Below are positions 17,853-26,591 of a DNA stretch of 64,000 nucleotides, piece after piece (the stretch's first letter is position 1; the number at the start of each line of letters is the position of its first letter). Made by a program: the position numbers and the translations under genes. Source of the stretch: Chloroflexota bacterium (GTDB lineage: Bacteria; Chloroflexota; Dehalococcoidia; Lucifugimonadales; Lucifugimonadaceae); contig JAJCYY010000106.1 of NCBI GenBank assembly GCA_029262735.1, forward strand, positions 1-64,000, in the 5' to 3' direction. The notes beneath the pieces are model-generated. The model had not been told where the DNA came from. It did not search any database and saw only the letters and a list, made by a program, of their open reading frames with translations.

Positions 17853-18121
17853 GGCGTCGCGTATTGATGAAGGTGGATTGTGCGGGATACAGGCCCTGCC
17901 GGGACCGGGCCGGAACAGGTGGATTCACGGCCGGTCGTCGGCGAGGGCTTGATCTGTCCAGTCTCAGGAATGACGGGAGGGATAGCAGTGCGCGCCTCGG
18001 TGGTTCTCGGTGTGGGATGCGGTGTAGAACGTCCCTGGGACGACAGCGGCGCAAGCTCTGGCCAGCGGCGACCAAGTAGTGAGCCTGACCCCAGTGCGGC
18101 ATACGTGGCAAAATAGATGCC

Positions 18122-19642
18122 ATGACATCGACCGCTGAACAGACGACCGCCAAACAGCCGTTAGTCACCGATCTACAGTCGGTCATCGGTGAGCGAAACG
18201 TTGTCTGGAGGCCCGAAGACCTGCTGCTGTATGAGTACGACGGCTCAATAGACCGCTCTGCCCCGCGAGTAGTAGCGCTTCCAGGGTCGGCCGATGAGGC
18301 AGCCGAATGTGTGAGGGTCGCGAATCGCCATGACGCATACATCGTGCCTCGGGGCGCCGGGACGGGGCTGTCCGGGGGCGCCGTTCCCCTGCGTGACTCG
18401 GTGGTGATCGGGCTCGCCCGCCTCAGCCGGGTCCTTGAAGTCGATGTAGAAAACCGTGTGGCCGTAGTCGAACCGGGACTCGTCAACATCGAGTTATCGA
18501 ACCATGTTGAGCAGTTCGGGCTCTACTACGCACCGGATCCGTCCTCGCAGAAAGCCTGCACAATCGGCGGCAACGTCGCAGAAAACGCGGGTGGGCCGCA
18601 CTGTCTTGCGCTTGGCACAACCACGAACCACGTCCTTGGCATTGAAGTTGTGCTTGCAGACGGCACATTGCTGTGGCTTGGCGGACCGAGTCGGGAGAGC
18701 AGTGGCTACGATCTTCGTGGCGCATTTATCGGATCTGAGGGAACATTCGGGATCGTGACCAAGGTAGCCGTGAGGCTGCTACGCATCCCTGAGAAGATCC
18801 ACACCATACTTGCGGCATTCACCTCGCTCGACCAGGCGTCACAGACCGTCTCAGACATCATCGCGGCCGGCATTGTGCCAGCAGCGCTGGAGATGATGGA
18901 CCGCGTTACGATCGATGCCTGTGAGCCGGTCTATCACCCCGGATACCCTGCCGATGCCGAGGCCGTGCTGATTGTGGAGGTTGACGGGCTTACCGAGGCG
19001 GTGGATGAGCAGTCGGCACTGGTCGAGAAGATATGTAACAACAACGGCGCATCTGAACTGCGTGAGGCGGATGACGTTGAGAAGCGCGCCGATCTCTGGG
19101 CGACGCGCAAGGGTGCGATTGGCGCGTTCGGGACGATTGCGCCCAGCTACTACCTCGTCGACGGCGTCGTGCCCCGGACGAAGCTGCGCCAGGTGATGCG
19201 GCAGGTGCAGACTGTGGGGAACGAACTTGGTCTGACGATTGGGAATGTGTTCCATGCCGGTGACGGCAACCTGCACCCTTGCATCCTGTTCGACGAGCGC
19301 AGCCACGGCGAGGTGCAGAAGGTGATCCAGGCGGGCGAACAGATCCTGGAGATCTGCGTCGAGCATGGCGGGGCGCTTTCAGGCGAGCATGGCATCGGGA
19401 TAGAGAAGCAGGCTTACATGCCGCTTGTGTTCACCGAGGACGATATGAGTGCGATGAAGGGCTTGCGAGAGGCGTTCCTGAATCCGGAACATGCGGACGA
19501 CGAGGCAGGAGTCGCGGGACGAACACCGGTCTCTGAGCGGTTCAATCCCGGAAAAATCTTCCCGGGCGGCGCAAGTCACGGCGAGGCCTATGGCATCACC
19601 GAGCACTCGGTCCGGCGTTCAGGCCGCGGCGACGAAGTCTGA
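18122..19642 (+). CDS. FAD-linked oxidase, glycolate oxidase GlcD / D-lactate dehydrogenase type
   Basis: Flavoprotein of 506 residues that oxidises a 2-hydroxy acid such as glycolate or D-lactate to the 2-oxo acid. Residues about 35-220 are the FAD-binding domain (PRGAGTGLSGGAVPL; CTIGGNVAENAGGPHCL), and residues 260-480 the FAD-oxidase C-terminal domain (NVFHAGDGNLHPCILFDE; EHGGALSGEHGIGIEKQ). The GlcE and GlcF subunits found with true glycolate oxidase are not nearby, so it probably works alone or with a distant Fe-S partner. A glyoxylate-reductase-type gene lies 5 kb downstream, which would fit glycolate/glyoxylate exchange. The exact substrate is not decided by the sequence. Confidence 0.9.
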   Translation: MTSTAEQTTAKQPLVTDLQSVIGERNVVWRPEDLLLYEYDGSIDRSAPRVVALPGSADEAAECVRVANRHDAYIVPRGAGTGLSGGAVPLRDSVVIGLARLSRVLEVDVENRVAVVEPGLVNIELSNHVEQFGLYYAPDPSSQKACTIGGNVAENAGGPHCLALGTTTNHVLGIEVVLADGTLLWLGGPSRESSGYDLRGAFIGSEGTFGIVTKVAVRLLRIPEKIHTILAAFTSLDQASQTVSDIIAAGIVPAALEMMDRVTIDACEPVYHPGYPADAEAVLIVEVDGLTEAVDEQSALVEKICNNNGASELREADDVEKRADLWATRKGAIGAFGTIAPSYYLVDGVVPRTKLRQVMRQVQTVGNELGLTIGNVFHAGDGNLHPCILFDERSHGEVQKVIQAGEQILEICVEHGGALSGEHGIGIEKQAYMPLVFTEDDMSAMKGLREAFLNPEHADDEAGVAGRTPVSERFNPGKIFPGGASHGEAYGITEHSVRRSGRGDEV

Positions 19643-19700
19643 CCTAACGGCCGAAATGAACCTTTTGGACTGGATTTCTGTTTTAGCCTTTGTTAGGATG

Positions 19701-19715
19701 TTCCAATAGTTGGAA
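19701..19715. promoter_or_regulatory. Perfect 15-base palindrome, candidate PadR operator
   Basis: TTCCAA-TAG-TTGGAA lies 26 bases before the PadR-like gene, with further related half-sites (GATCCAAG, ATGGAATCC) up to 19738. Autoregulators of this class bind such palindromes at their own promoters. Assignment is by position and symmetry only. Confidence 0.45.
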
Positions 19716-19740
19716 TGATCCAAGATTACATGGAATCCAG

Positions 19741-20055
19741 ATGGCCCTCAGCAGAAACCAGATGACCGTCCTCGACGCACTTGCCGAAAACGGCGGTGAA
19801 CTCAGTGGACTTGAACTGGCCGACATCATCGGCTCGCTCGCCCGCAGCAGCGTCTACGCAGCGCTATCAGCACTTCAGCGTGACGGTTTTATCGATGCTC
19901 GCTGGGACTTCTCCGAGTCGCATCCGCGGCGCATGGTTCGCATAAACGAGACCGGCCTTGCGGCAATCGCAGATTCGGCGTTAAAGGTTGCTGAACGCAG
20001 GGCGAGAGCCCGCCGGAGTCCGCAGAAAAGAGAGCTCCAGGGAGGCAACGCGTGA
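19741..20055 (+). CDS. PadR-like winged-helix transcriptional regulator
   Basis: A 104-residue DNA-binding protein. The winged helix runs through the first 75 residues (MTVLDALAENGGELSGLELA, then SSVYAALSALQRDGFIDARW, then RRMVRINETGLAAI), the usual PadR order of helices and wing, followed by a short basic tail rather than a long C-terminal domain. The start at 19741 gives MALSRNQMTVL; an upstream start at 19690 would read through the palindrome at 19701. The stop overlaps the next gene (GTGA), a common pattern in which a PadR regulator is paired with a membrane protein. Probably autoregulated. Confidence 0.82.
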   Translation: MALSRNQMTVLDALAENGGELSGLELADIIGSLARSSVYAALSALQRDGFIDARWDFSESHPRRMVRINETGLAAIADSALKVAERRARARRSPQKRELQGGNA

Positions 20056-20642
20056 GTTTGATCGCAACACTGGGGTGGCTTCCCGTTCGGATCAGCATTG
20101 CCGTTTGGACCCGGTTGTGGGTATGGACGTACCCGCTGGCAAGACCGACGATCGACGAGATCAGGACTGCTTCCGGTGCAACACGATTCTCATTCAGGGC
20201 GATGCTTGAGACTCTGCGATTCGCATTCGAGCTTCCGCTCATGGCCCGGTCACAGCACTATGCAGAGAGGTCTTCTTCTACACGAACCGGCCGCACCGGC
20301 CAGACTGGGCACTTTGGGCAATTGGACAGCAGCACACCGGTGACGTTCCGCGCGAACCTGCATTTGAACAGTCAGAATCGCTGGGTTTCGGAGCCGGGTT
20401 GGAGAACGGGGCTCCGCGAGTCGGTTGTCTGGTCAACACTGGCGAGCTGGCTCGTGACCTGGGGCAGCATCGGTGCATCTGTGATCTTCACCGGGGACTT
20501 CCTGTTCGAGTCCCACGCAACGCCAGACGCCCCGGGATACGTGACGCCCTACTTCAAGGTGGCCGCCGCGGCGCTAGTATTGCCGATCGGCTGGATTGCC
20601 GGTGGACTCGCAACGCTCGGAGTGACTCGGCGCACTGTCTGA
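20052..20642 (+). CDS. Membrane protein coupled to the PadR-like regulator
   Basis: A 196-residue protein of unknown family. It has one N-terminal hydrophobic segment (LIATLGWLPVRISIAVW), a soluble middle rich in Ser/Thr/Gly (residues 70-120), and two C-terminal spans (VVWSTLASWLVTWGSIGAS; KVAAAALVLPIGWIAGGLA). The GTG start has GGAGG six bases upstream and overlaps the regulator stop by four bases, so both are made from one message. PadR genes are often paired with membrane partners that respond to envelope or drug stress; that role is an inference here. Confidence 0.72.
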   Translation: MSLIATLGWLPVRISIAVWTRLWVWTYPLARPTIDEIRTASGATRFSFRAMLETLRFAFELPLMARSQHYAERSSSTRTGRTGQTGHFGQLDSSTPVTFRANLHLNSQNRWVSEPGWRTGLRESVVWSTLASWLVTWGSIGASVIFTGDFLFESHATPDAPGYVTPYFKVAAAALVLPIGWIAGGLATLGVTRRTV

Positions 20643-20797
20643 TCTGCTTCACGCTTGAACGGTCTGTCGGTGCCGACGTTGGCGTCCTTGAGTACCACAG
20701 ATAGCAGCGCTGCGTGATCATTCAGCAAAAATCCCGTGCCTGCGACTCCCTCCTGTAGACTGGCGCGCCTTAACACGCCAACACTCCGGGAGCCTCA

Positions 20798-21850
20798 ATG
20801 ACATCGTCCAGGAAACTCCGTATCGGCATCATTGGGGCCGGTGGATTCGCCAACACTCACATGACCCAGTTCTCACGGCTCGACAACGTCGAGGTCGTTG
20901 CTTTCATGCGGCGAAATCCCGAAGCTCTCGCTGAGATGCAAGAACAGTGGAACGTGCCGCAGGGATACACCGACTACAAAGAGATGCTGGCGAACCCGGA
21001 CATTGATGCAGTCGACATCATTACTCCAACCGACTCGCACCGCCAGATCACCCTCGATGCTGCGGCGGCAGGCAAGCACATCCTGTGCGACAAGCCACTG
21101 GCCCTCACGGCTGCGGACTGCCGAGAGATGCTGGATGCGGCCGAGCACGCCGGTGTGATCCACTCCACCAACTTCAATCAACGCGGCAACACCGCCCTCG
21201 GCCGAATGAAGCGGTACATCGACAGCGACTACATCGGCAACATGTTTCATGCAAACATCTGGTGGGGCATGACCAACCAGCACGGCACGAGGCCCGAGAT
21301 CCTGTCGTGGAGGTTCAAGCCGGAGTCGGGCGGTGGCACGGTCTACGAGCTTATCCACGTCTTCGATATGGCGAGATTCCTCGGTGGCGAGGTCGGACGG
21401 ATATCGGCGGTGATGAATACTGCGGACAGGCACAGGCCGTTCAACGACCTGCCGGAGGGTATGGACGTTACCGTCCCCGATTCTTCGGCATATTTGATGG
21501 AGTTCGTGAATGGCGGCTATGCCGTTGCTCACACCAGCTTCGTCACTCGCATGATCGACGGTGATGGCGGGACGCATGCGCGCATCGAGGTTTCGGGCTC
21601 GAAGGGCGTGATTCACACCGAGGGGCGTCATAGTCTCAAAGGCTATTCCGGCGATATTCGAGGGACGCTCGGTGAGCTTGAGCCGGGCCCCGCGTACCCG
21701 CAGCCGTACGAGCGGTTCGTTAACGCCTGCCTTGCTGGCGACCAGTCTCTTGTCGAGACCAGCTTCTTCGACGGCATGAAGGCGGCGGAACTCGTGGACG
21801 CCGCGTACAGGGCATGGGAGACGAAGAGTTGGATTGAGCTGGAGCACTAG
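20798..21850 (+). CDS. Gfo/Idh/MocA family NAD(P)-dependent sugar dehydrogenase
   Basis: Oxidoreductase of 350 residues that would oxidise or reduce a sugar, inositol or a related polyol. The Rossmann N-terminus reads IGIIGAGGFANTH, and the family signature appears as LCDKPLALTAADC, with DKP instead of the more usual EKP; the lysine that acts in catalysis is kept. The C-terminal domain contains GGGTVYELIHVFDMARFLGG, with the histidine and aspartate expected near the active site. A GGGAG site precedes the ATG. It opens a plus-strand set with two aldo/keto reductases, which suggests sugar catabolism. Confidence 0.92.
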   Translation: MTSSRKLRIGIIGAGGFANTHMTQFSRLDNVEVVAFMRRNPEALAEMQEQWNVPQGYTDYKEMLANPDIDAVDIITPTDSHRQITLDAAAAGKHILCDKPLALTAADCREMLDAAEHAGVIHSTNFNQRGNTALGRMKRYIDSDYIGNMFHANIWWGMTNQHGTRPEILSWRFKPESGGGTVYELIHVFDMARFLGGEVGRISAVMNTADRHRPFNDLPEGMDVTVPDSSAYLMEFVNGGYAVAHTSFVTRMIDGDGGTHARIEVSGSKGVIHTEGRHSLKGYSGDIRGTLGELEPGPAYPQPYERFVNACLAGDQSLVETSFFDGMKAAELVDAAYRAWETKSWIELEH

Positions 21851-22040
21851 GACCGGTTTCGTCACCGCCGCAGCTATCGGGGTCAAGCACCGGACCACGC
21901 GGTGCAACCGGTGATGTACCGGAGACAAGAAAACGCGGTTATGCTTTGGCCTCACTCGATTGCGGACCCGGCGAACGATTACTTGTTCGGTCCCAAATCG
22001 GTGAAATCAACGCAGGAGGAGTCCAATCACTCTCGAATAC

Positions 22041-23069
22041 GTGAAGCTCGGCCGTACCGGAGTTAAGGTCTCGAACATCTGCATCGGGACAGATAATTAT
22101 GGGAACGAGTTTGGGTGCGATGAAAAGACAGCGCACGCCATTCTCGACCGGGCGCTCGAGTACGGCATCAATTTTGTAGATACATCGGACTCGTACTCAG
22201 ACGGTCGATCGGAGACGATCATTGGCAAGTACTTCAACAAGAACGGACGCCGTGACGATGTCGTTCTCGCCACCAAGTTCCGCTCACGCGTTGGTGCAGG
22301 CATCAACGATATCGGCGCCTCCCGCTACCACATCGTCCGAGCTGTAGAAGCCTCACTCCGCCGCCTGCAGACCGACCGTATCGACCTCTACTACTGCCAT
22401 TCGTGGGACGACGAGACACCAGTCGAGGAGACGCTTCGGGCACTTGAAGACCTGACCCGGCAAGGCAAAATCGTGTACCCCGGATGCTCGAACTTTCCGG
22501 CGTGGGTCATTTCCAAGTCGATGTGGGTTTCCGACGTGCGGAACATCTGCCGGTTCGAAGCTGTGCAAAGCGTTTTCAACATCTTGCAACCGGGCCTGGC
22601 AATGGAGGTTGTTCCGTACGCGCAGGCGAACAACATGGCGATCGTGCCGTACTCTCCGCTGGCGAGCGGAATGCTCACCGGCAAGCACCCGCGTACGGGT
22701 CCGATCGAAGACTCAAAATTCGGTGCCAGGGACAGTCGGCGTGGCGGTTCACTGAGAAACCGCTACTGGGACGAGCCTCGCCTCGACGCTGTCGACAGGC
22801 TTGCGGCGGTTGCGCAGAAGCACGGCCAGCCGTTGATTCGCCTTGCGCTGCAGTGGGTTTCGGACTTCCCTGGCGTGACTTCGCCGATCTTCGGTGCGAG
22901 ACGGATCGACCAGATCGAAGGGATTATCGACGCACACTCCGAACGTGCGCCGGACGATGCGATGGCAGAGGTGCTGGCGATCGCTGATGAGTTCGCAGCC
23001 TCAAACCCAATGCTCTACCCACCGCGACCGGGCGGTGCGTCTGGCAGGCCTGTGGAACTGCGGGCATAA
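22041..23069 (+). CDS. Aldo/keto reductase (first of two)
   Basis: Monomeric NADPH-type oxidoreductase of at least 342 residues with a TIM-barrel fold. The catalytic tetrad is complete: Asp in FVDTSDSYSDG, Tyr five residues on, Lys in VVLATKFRS and His in LYYCHSWDD. The GTG at 22041 is the first standard start, but it lies 21 bases from the only Shine-Dalgarno (AGGAGG, 22014-22019). An in-frame ATC at 22026 sits at ideal spacing and would give a family-typical start xTLEYVKLGRTGVKVS, so the true start may be 22026. It is followed after 54 bases by a second, different aldo/keto reductase. Confidence 0.9.
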   Translation: MKLGRTGVKVSNICIGTDNYGNEFGCDEKTAHAILDRALEYGINFVDTSDSYSDGRSETIIGKYFNKNGRRDDVVLATKFRSRVGAGINDIGASRYHIVRAVEASLRRLQTDRIDLYYCHSWDDETPVEETLRALEDLTRQGKIVYPGCSNFPAWVISKSMWVSDVRNICRFEAVQSVFNILQPGLAMEVVPYAQANNMAIVPYSPLASGMLTGKHPRTGPIEDSKFGARDSRRGGSLRNRYWDEPRLDAVDRLAAVAQKHGQPLIRLALQWVSDFPGVTSPIFGARRIDQIEGIIDAHSERAPDDAMAEVLAIADEFAASNPMLYPPRPGGASGRPVELRA

Positions 23070-23123
23070 CCTCCAACGGCCCGAACCACAGCGGGAACTC
23101 GACTCAGCGCAACGGGAAAAAAC

Positions 23124-24182
23124 ATGAAACATGTGAACCTCGGCCGCACCGGCCTTAAAGTGTCGGAATACTGCGTAGGCGCAGACAATTTTGGTGACCA
23201 GACAAGCTCCGGTGACGCCGTTCGCATCATGCAGCGAGCGTTCGATGCAGGCGTCAATTTTATCGACACCGCCAACTCTTACGGCCCGGCAGACAAAAAG
23301 GGAATCTCGGAAGAGATCGTCGGCCGTTTCATCAAGAGCCGCCGGTCTGACGTCGTCCTGGCCACCAAGGGCAGGAGCCGGATGGGCGATGGGCCGAACG
23401 ACGAAGGTGTAAATCGTAAGTACGTGATGCAGGCGATCGACGATTCGCTGCGTCGGCTGGGTACGGACTATGTCGATCTGTACCAGATTCATGCCCCCGA
23501 CCCGACGACGCCGACGGATGAAACTGTCGATGCCTACAACGATGTTGTGCGTGCAGGCAAGGCTCGCTACATCGGTGTCTCAAACTTCGCCGGATACCAG
23601 CTGATGGATGCGCTGTGGAAGCAGGACCGCCGTGGGCTGGCGCCGTTCGTCAGCGTGCAGCCCCGCTACAACCTTCTCTACCGGGAGCCTGAGCGTGAGC
23701 TGTTCAAGGTTTGTGCCGACCAGGGCGTCGGCGTGATGGCATACAGTCCCCAGGCCGGAGGATTCCTGCTCGGTAAGCACCGCAACTTTGAGGCGGAAAC
23801 GGGCACGCGATTCGCAGAAGATTTCCGGGCGGCGAATTTTTACCGGCTGACCTACTGGAACCAGCTGACCTTCGATGCTATGGAGGCGTTTATCAAGGTC
23901 ACGGAGAAGTACGGGATCAGCCCGAACGCGCTGGCACTGCGGTGGGTGATATCGAATCCTGTGTTGACCGCCTGCATTGTCGGGGCAAGGACGATCGAAC
24001 AGGTTGATCAGAACCTTCAAGCGTGGGAGTCGGATGTGCCACAGGAAGCACTGGATGAGGCGACAGAGATTGGCAATCTACTCTGGGACACAGCGCCGTG
24101 GAAGCCGCAGATGCAGATAAACCGCGGGCCGTCACCGTTCCCCGGAATTGACTCACCGGTTAACTATGCGAGTCCTGCCTGA
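23124..24182 (+). CDS. Aldo/keto reductase (second of two)
   Basis: Oxidoreductase of 352 residues. The start MKHVNLGRTGLKVSEYCVGA and the catalytic residues are intact (Asp and Tyr in FIDTANSYGPAD, Lys in VVLATKGRS, His in LYQIHAPDP), and the C-terminal coenzyme-binding stretch reads TACIVGARTIEQVDQNL. It resembles its upstream neighbour only at the family level, so the pair is an old duplication or two recruits with different substrates. Such enzymes interconvert sugar or aromatic aldehydes and alcohols. The pair probably shares a message with the gene before it. A repeat-rich spacer follows the stop. Confidence 0.93.
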   Translation: MKHVNLGRTGLKVSEYCVGADNFGDQTSSGDAVRIMQRAFDAGVNFIDTANSYGPADKKGISEEIVGRFIKSRRSDVVLATKGRSRMGDGPNDEGVNRKYVMQAIDDSLRRLGTDYVDLYQIHAPDPTTPTDETVDAYNDVVRAGKARYIGVSNFAGYQLMDALWKQDRRGLAPFVSVQPRYNLLYREPERELFKVCADQGVGVMAYSPQAGGFLLGKHRNFEAETGTRFAEDFRAANFYRLTYWNQLTFDAMEAFIKVTEKYGISPNALALRWVISNPVLTACIVGARTIEQVDQNLQAWESDVPQEALDEATEIGNLLWDTAPWKPQMQINRGPSPFPGIDSPVNYASPA

Positions 24183-24229
24183 GGTTGATTGACTCGATTT
24201 TTCTGGTTGGAGAGAGTTGGAGCAGTGAA

Positions 24230-24495
24230 TTTGTCATCCCGACCGCAGCGGAGGGATCTTACTGGGCGATCCTCTCTCCCCTTGTGGGAGAGAGTTAGAG
24301 AGAGGGGGTATCGGCCGTCTCGGCCGACGATTTTGTCATTCTGAACTTGATTCAGAATCTCTCGGGCGACATCGAACAGGCGGTACGATCCCTCCGCTGC
24401 GATCTGGATGACAAAGCATTCACCCTCTCCCTTTGTCCCTCTCCCATCGAGGGAGAGGGGTATGAAGAGCCAAACAAGTTCAAAATGACAAACAT
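24230..24495. repeat. Dispersed palindromic repeat cluster
   Basis: A 338-base spacer between two dehydrogenase genes is filled with repeats. A 29-base unit at 24230-24258 (beginning TTTGTCATCCCGACC) returns inverted at 24387-24415 with 27 of 29 matches. Between them are a pyrimidine/purine palindrome (CTCTCTCCCC...GGGAGAGAG, 24271-24307) and TTTGTCATTCTGAACTTGAT with an internal perfect ATTCTGAA/TTCAGAAT palindrome (about 24331-24361). CTCTCCC/GGGAGAG follows at 24439-24459. Related units occur at 31559-31739. No coding capacity is seen. It looks like a REP/MITE-type intergenic element. Confidence 0.75.
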
Positions 24496-24532
24496 CGTTC
24501 TGGTTTAGTTAGAAAAAGAGATGGAGGAAATT

Positions 24533-25507
24533 TTGGCGAAGGTTCTAGTTACTCGACGTCAGTTCGAAGACCAGATGGACCGCTTGCGGGCGGAAGCTGA
24601 GACGGTCGTTCTCACGCGGGCCGCACCGGCAACCCGTGAAGAGCTGTTGGAGGCCGTGAAAGGCTGCACCGGGATCTTCGCCCACATCAACGACAGGATC
24701 GACGCCGCGGTCATGGACGCGTCAGGTGAATCTCTGAAGGTCATCGCAGAGTTTGGTGTCGGGTACGACAACATCGATACCAGTGCTGCGAGCGAACGGA
24801 ACATCGCCGTTGGCAACACACCGGGCGTGCTGACAGAGACGGCTGCCGACTTCGCATTTGCTCTCATCCAGGCGGCGGGGCGGCGGCTGGCGGAAAGCGA
24901 CCGCTTTGTCAGGCGGGGCGAGTGGAAATGGTTCGAGCCACTCGACCTGCTTGGCCTTGATATCAACGGCTCAACGCTCGGGATTATCGGCATGGGTCGC
25001 ATCGGAAGTTCAGTCGCTCGAAGGGCAACGGCTTCCGGGATGAACGTCGTCTACTTCAACAGGAACAGGGCCAAAGATGAGCTGGGCGCAAGGAGAACAG
25101 GGTCACTGGACGAGCTGTTGGCGGAGTCTGATTTCGTCACGGTGCACTGCCCTCTCACGCCTGAGACCCAGGGATTGATCGGCACAGAACAGTTCCAGAG
25201 AATGCGAAGCCATGCGGTGCTGGTTAACACAGCACGCGGGCCGATCGTCGACACTGATGCGCTGGCTGAAGGTCTTCGGACCGGTGAGATCGCCTATGCG
25301 GCGTTGGACGTTACGGACCCAGAGCCGATTCCGACCGGCCACCCGCTCCTCGAAATGGAAAACGTGACGCTGCTTCCGCACATCGCATCTGCGACGGTCG
25401 GCACACGAAAGAAGATGTCGCAGATGACTGTCGACAACATCCTGGCAGCGTTGCACGGGAAGTTACCGCCTAACTGCGTGAACGGCGAGAGCATCACCTG
25501 GGGATGA
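24533..25507 (+). CDS. D-isomer specific 2-hydroxyacid dehydrogenase (glyoxylate/hydroxypyruvate reductase type)
   Basis: NAD(P)-dependent enzyme of 324 residues that reduces glyoxylate, hydroxypyruvate or a similar 2-oxo acid. The nucleotide-binding motif is GIIGMGRIGSS, and the catalytic Arg, Glu and His are in VNTARGPIVD, ALDVTDPEP and LLPHIASATVGTR. The pattern is closest to GRHPR-type reductases. The TTG at 24533 is chosen because GGAGG lies five bases upstream; an ATG at 24521 would place that Shine-Dalgarno inside the coding region. The gene follows a repeat cluster and is convergent with the MDR dehydrogenase gene 16 bases on. Confidence 0.93.
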   Translation: MAKVLVTRRQFEDQMDRLRAEAETVVLTRAAPATREELLEAVKGCTGIFAHINDRIDAAVMDASGESLKVIAEFGVGYDNIDTSAASERNIAVGNTPGVLTETAADFAFALIQAAGRRLAESDRFVRRGEWKWFEPLDLLGLDINGSTLGIIGMGRIGSSVARRATASGMNVVYFNRNRAKDELGARRTGSLDELLAESDFVTVHCPLTPETQGLIGTEQFQRMRSHAVLVNTARGPIVDTDALAEGLRTGEIAYAALDVTDPEPIPTGHPLLEMENVTLLPHIASATVGTRKKMSQMTVDNILAALHGKLPPNCVNGESITWG

Positions 25508-25522
25508 GGCCCGGTCTCGGCG

Positions 25523-26497
25523 CTAGCTCATGGACATGCAAACCTTGATCACGTCGTTTGTGTAGTTGGCGTACATTTCATACGCCTTCTGCACATCCGC
25601 GAAGTCCAGGTTGTGAGACTTCAGCCTCGAAGGGTTCACCCAACCGCGGTCCTTCAAAGCAACCATCTGACGGATCTCCGTAGTCGGCTGGTCCGTCCCG
25701 GCGATCTGAGTCGGGATTATGGTGCAGGCCTTTCGCATCCAATCTGCATGGACGAAAGAGGCGCGCTCCTTTATCGGCCCGGTGAGCGAGAAGTTGATGA
25801 AGGTTCCGTGTCGTTTGACGATCTTGATGCAGGTCTCGAACCCTGTCGGGTCGCCCGAGGCGTCCACAACGACGTCAACGCCCTTGCCGCCAGTGATCTC
25901 GTCTAGCACCTCTTCAAGATTTTCCGTATCCGAGTTCACGGTGTGTGTAGCGCCGAGTTCCAGGGACTTCTTCAACCGGTAGTCGAGCCGATCAATGCCG
26001 ATCACCTGTTCGGCGCCCTGTGCCTCTGCGATCATCGTGAATGAGAGGCCGATTCCTCCCTGTCCGAAGACAGCGATTCGCTTACCTGCCGGATTTCCCC
26101 AGTGCTTGGCCGAAAACAGGACCGTTCCTGAGTGCTGGCACATGACCCAGTCGTCGATCGGGCCATAGTCCGGGACCGGAATGACTCGCATGGCCTCCTG
26201 CGTGATGTACTCGGTAAGCCCACCCGTTCCGCGTGTTGGCAGGACGATTGCGCGCTGCCCTTCTTTGACCTCGGGCATTCTGCTCTCTACTACGGTCCCG
26301 GCGATCTCGTGGCATGGCATTCCAGGGGCGAGCGGATAGGCCTCTTCCGGCAACGACGCATGGTACGACCCGTGGATATCGCTGCCACAGACTGAAACCG
26401 TTTCGACTTTTATCTTCGCAAAACCTTTTTCTGTCTCGGGTTCAGGTACGTCTATGAATTCGAAGGTCTGGGGTGCAACGAGGCGCGCGGCTTTCAT
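25523..26497 (-). CDS. Zinc-type medium-chain dehydrogenase lacking the structural zinc lobe
   Basis: MDR-superfamily oxidoreductase of 324 residues, short for the family. Catalytic zinc ligands are present (Cys and Asp in SVCGSDIHG, His-Glu in PCHEIAG), and the cofactor motif is AVFGQGGIGLS, with an acidic residue after the next strand (GIDR), suggesting NAD. The four-cysteine structural zinc loop is missing: LPTRGTGGLTEY sits where it should be. It is divergent from the enolase-superfamily gene, with an inverted repeat in the shared promoter region, so the two are probably induced together. A sugar or sugar-acid alcohol is a plausible substrate. Confidence 0.9.
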   Translation of the reverse strand: MKAARLVAPQTFEFIDVPEPETEKGFAKIKVETVSVCGSDIHGSYHASLPEEAYPLAPGMPCHEIAGTVVESRMPEVKEGQRAIVLPTRGTGGLTEYITQEAMRVIPVPDYGPIDDWVMCQHSGTVLFSAKHWGNPAGKRIAVFGQGGIGLSFTMIAEAQGAEQVIGIDRLDYRLKKSLELGATHTVNSDTENLEEVLDEITGGKGVDVVVDASGDPTGFETCIKIVKRHGTFINFSLTGPIKERASFVHADWMRKACTIIPTQIAGTDQPTTEIRQMVALKDRGWVNPSRLKSHNLDFADVQKAYEMYANYTNDVIKVCMSMS

Positions 26498-26567
26498 TCT
26501 TTAGATCGTCTCCTTACGGGTACAGATTGGCAGATTTACATGGGCAGATGTTTCGGGCCGCACGGAA

Positions 26568-26591
26568 CTTTACACCTGCACAGGTGTGAAG
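26568..26591. promoter_or_regulatory. Inverted repeat in a divergent promoter region, candidate operator
   Basis: CTTTACACCTG-CA-CAGGTGTGAAG is a 24-base inverted repeat with 10 of 11 arm positions matching, in the 247-base spacer between the MDR dehydrogenase (minus) and the enolase-superfamily gene (plus). Its symmetry and place suit a dimeric sugar-acid repressor or activator. No regulator gene is adjacent. The rest of the spacer shows no gene. Confidence 0.55.

Noticed and set aside
21887-21905. GCACCG/CGGTGC hairpin between Gfo/Idh/MocA and the first aldo/keto reductase
   Set aside because: Six-base stem without a uridine run; not convincing as a terminator.
20873-21955. 360-residue open frame on the minus strand
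   Set aside because: It is antisense to the Gfo/Idh/MocA gene, has no recognisable motif, and its length reflects GC-rich codon bias in the real gene.
24230-24495. CRISPR-like array
   Set aside because: The repeats are inverted, of mixed type and unevenly spaced, with no cas genes; they fit REP/MITE elements instead.
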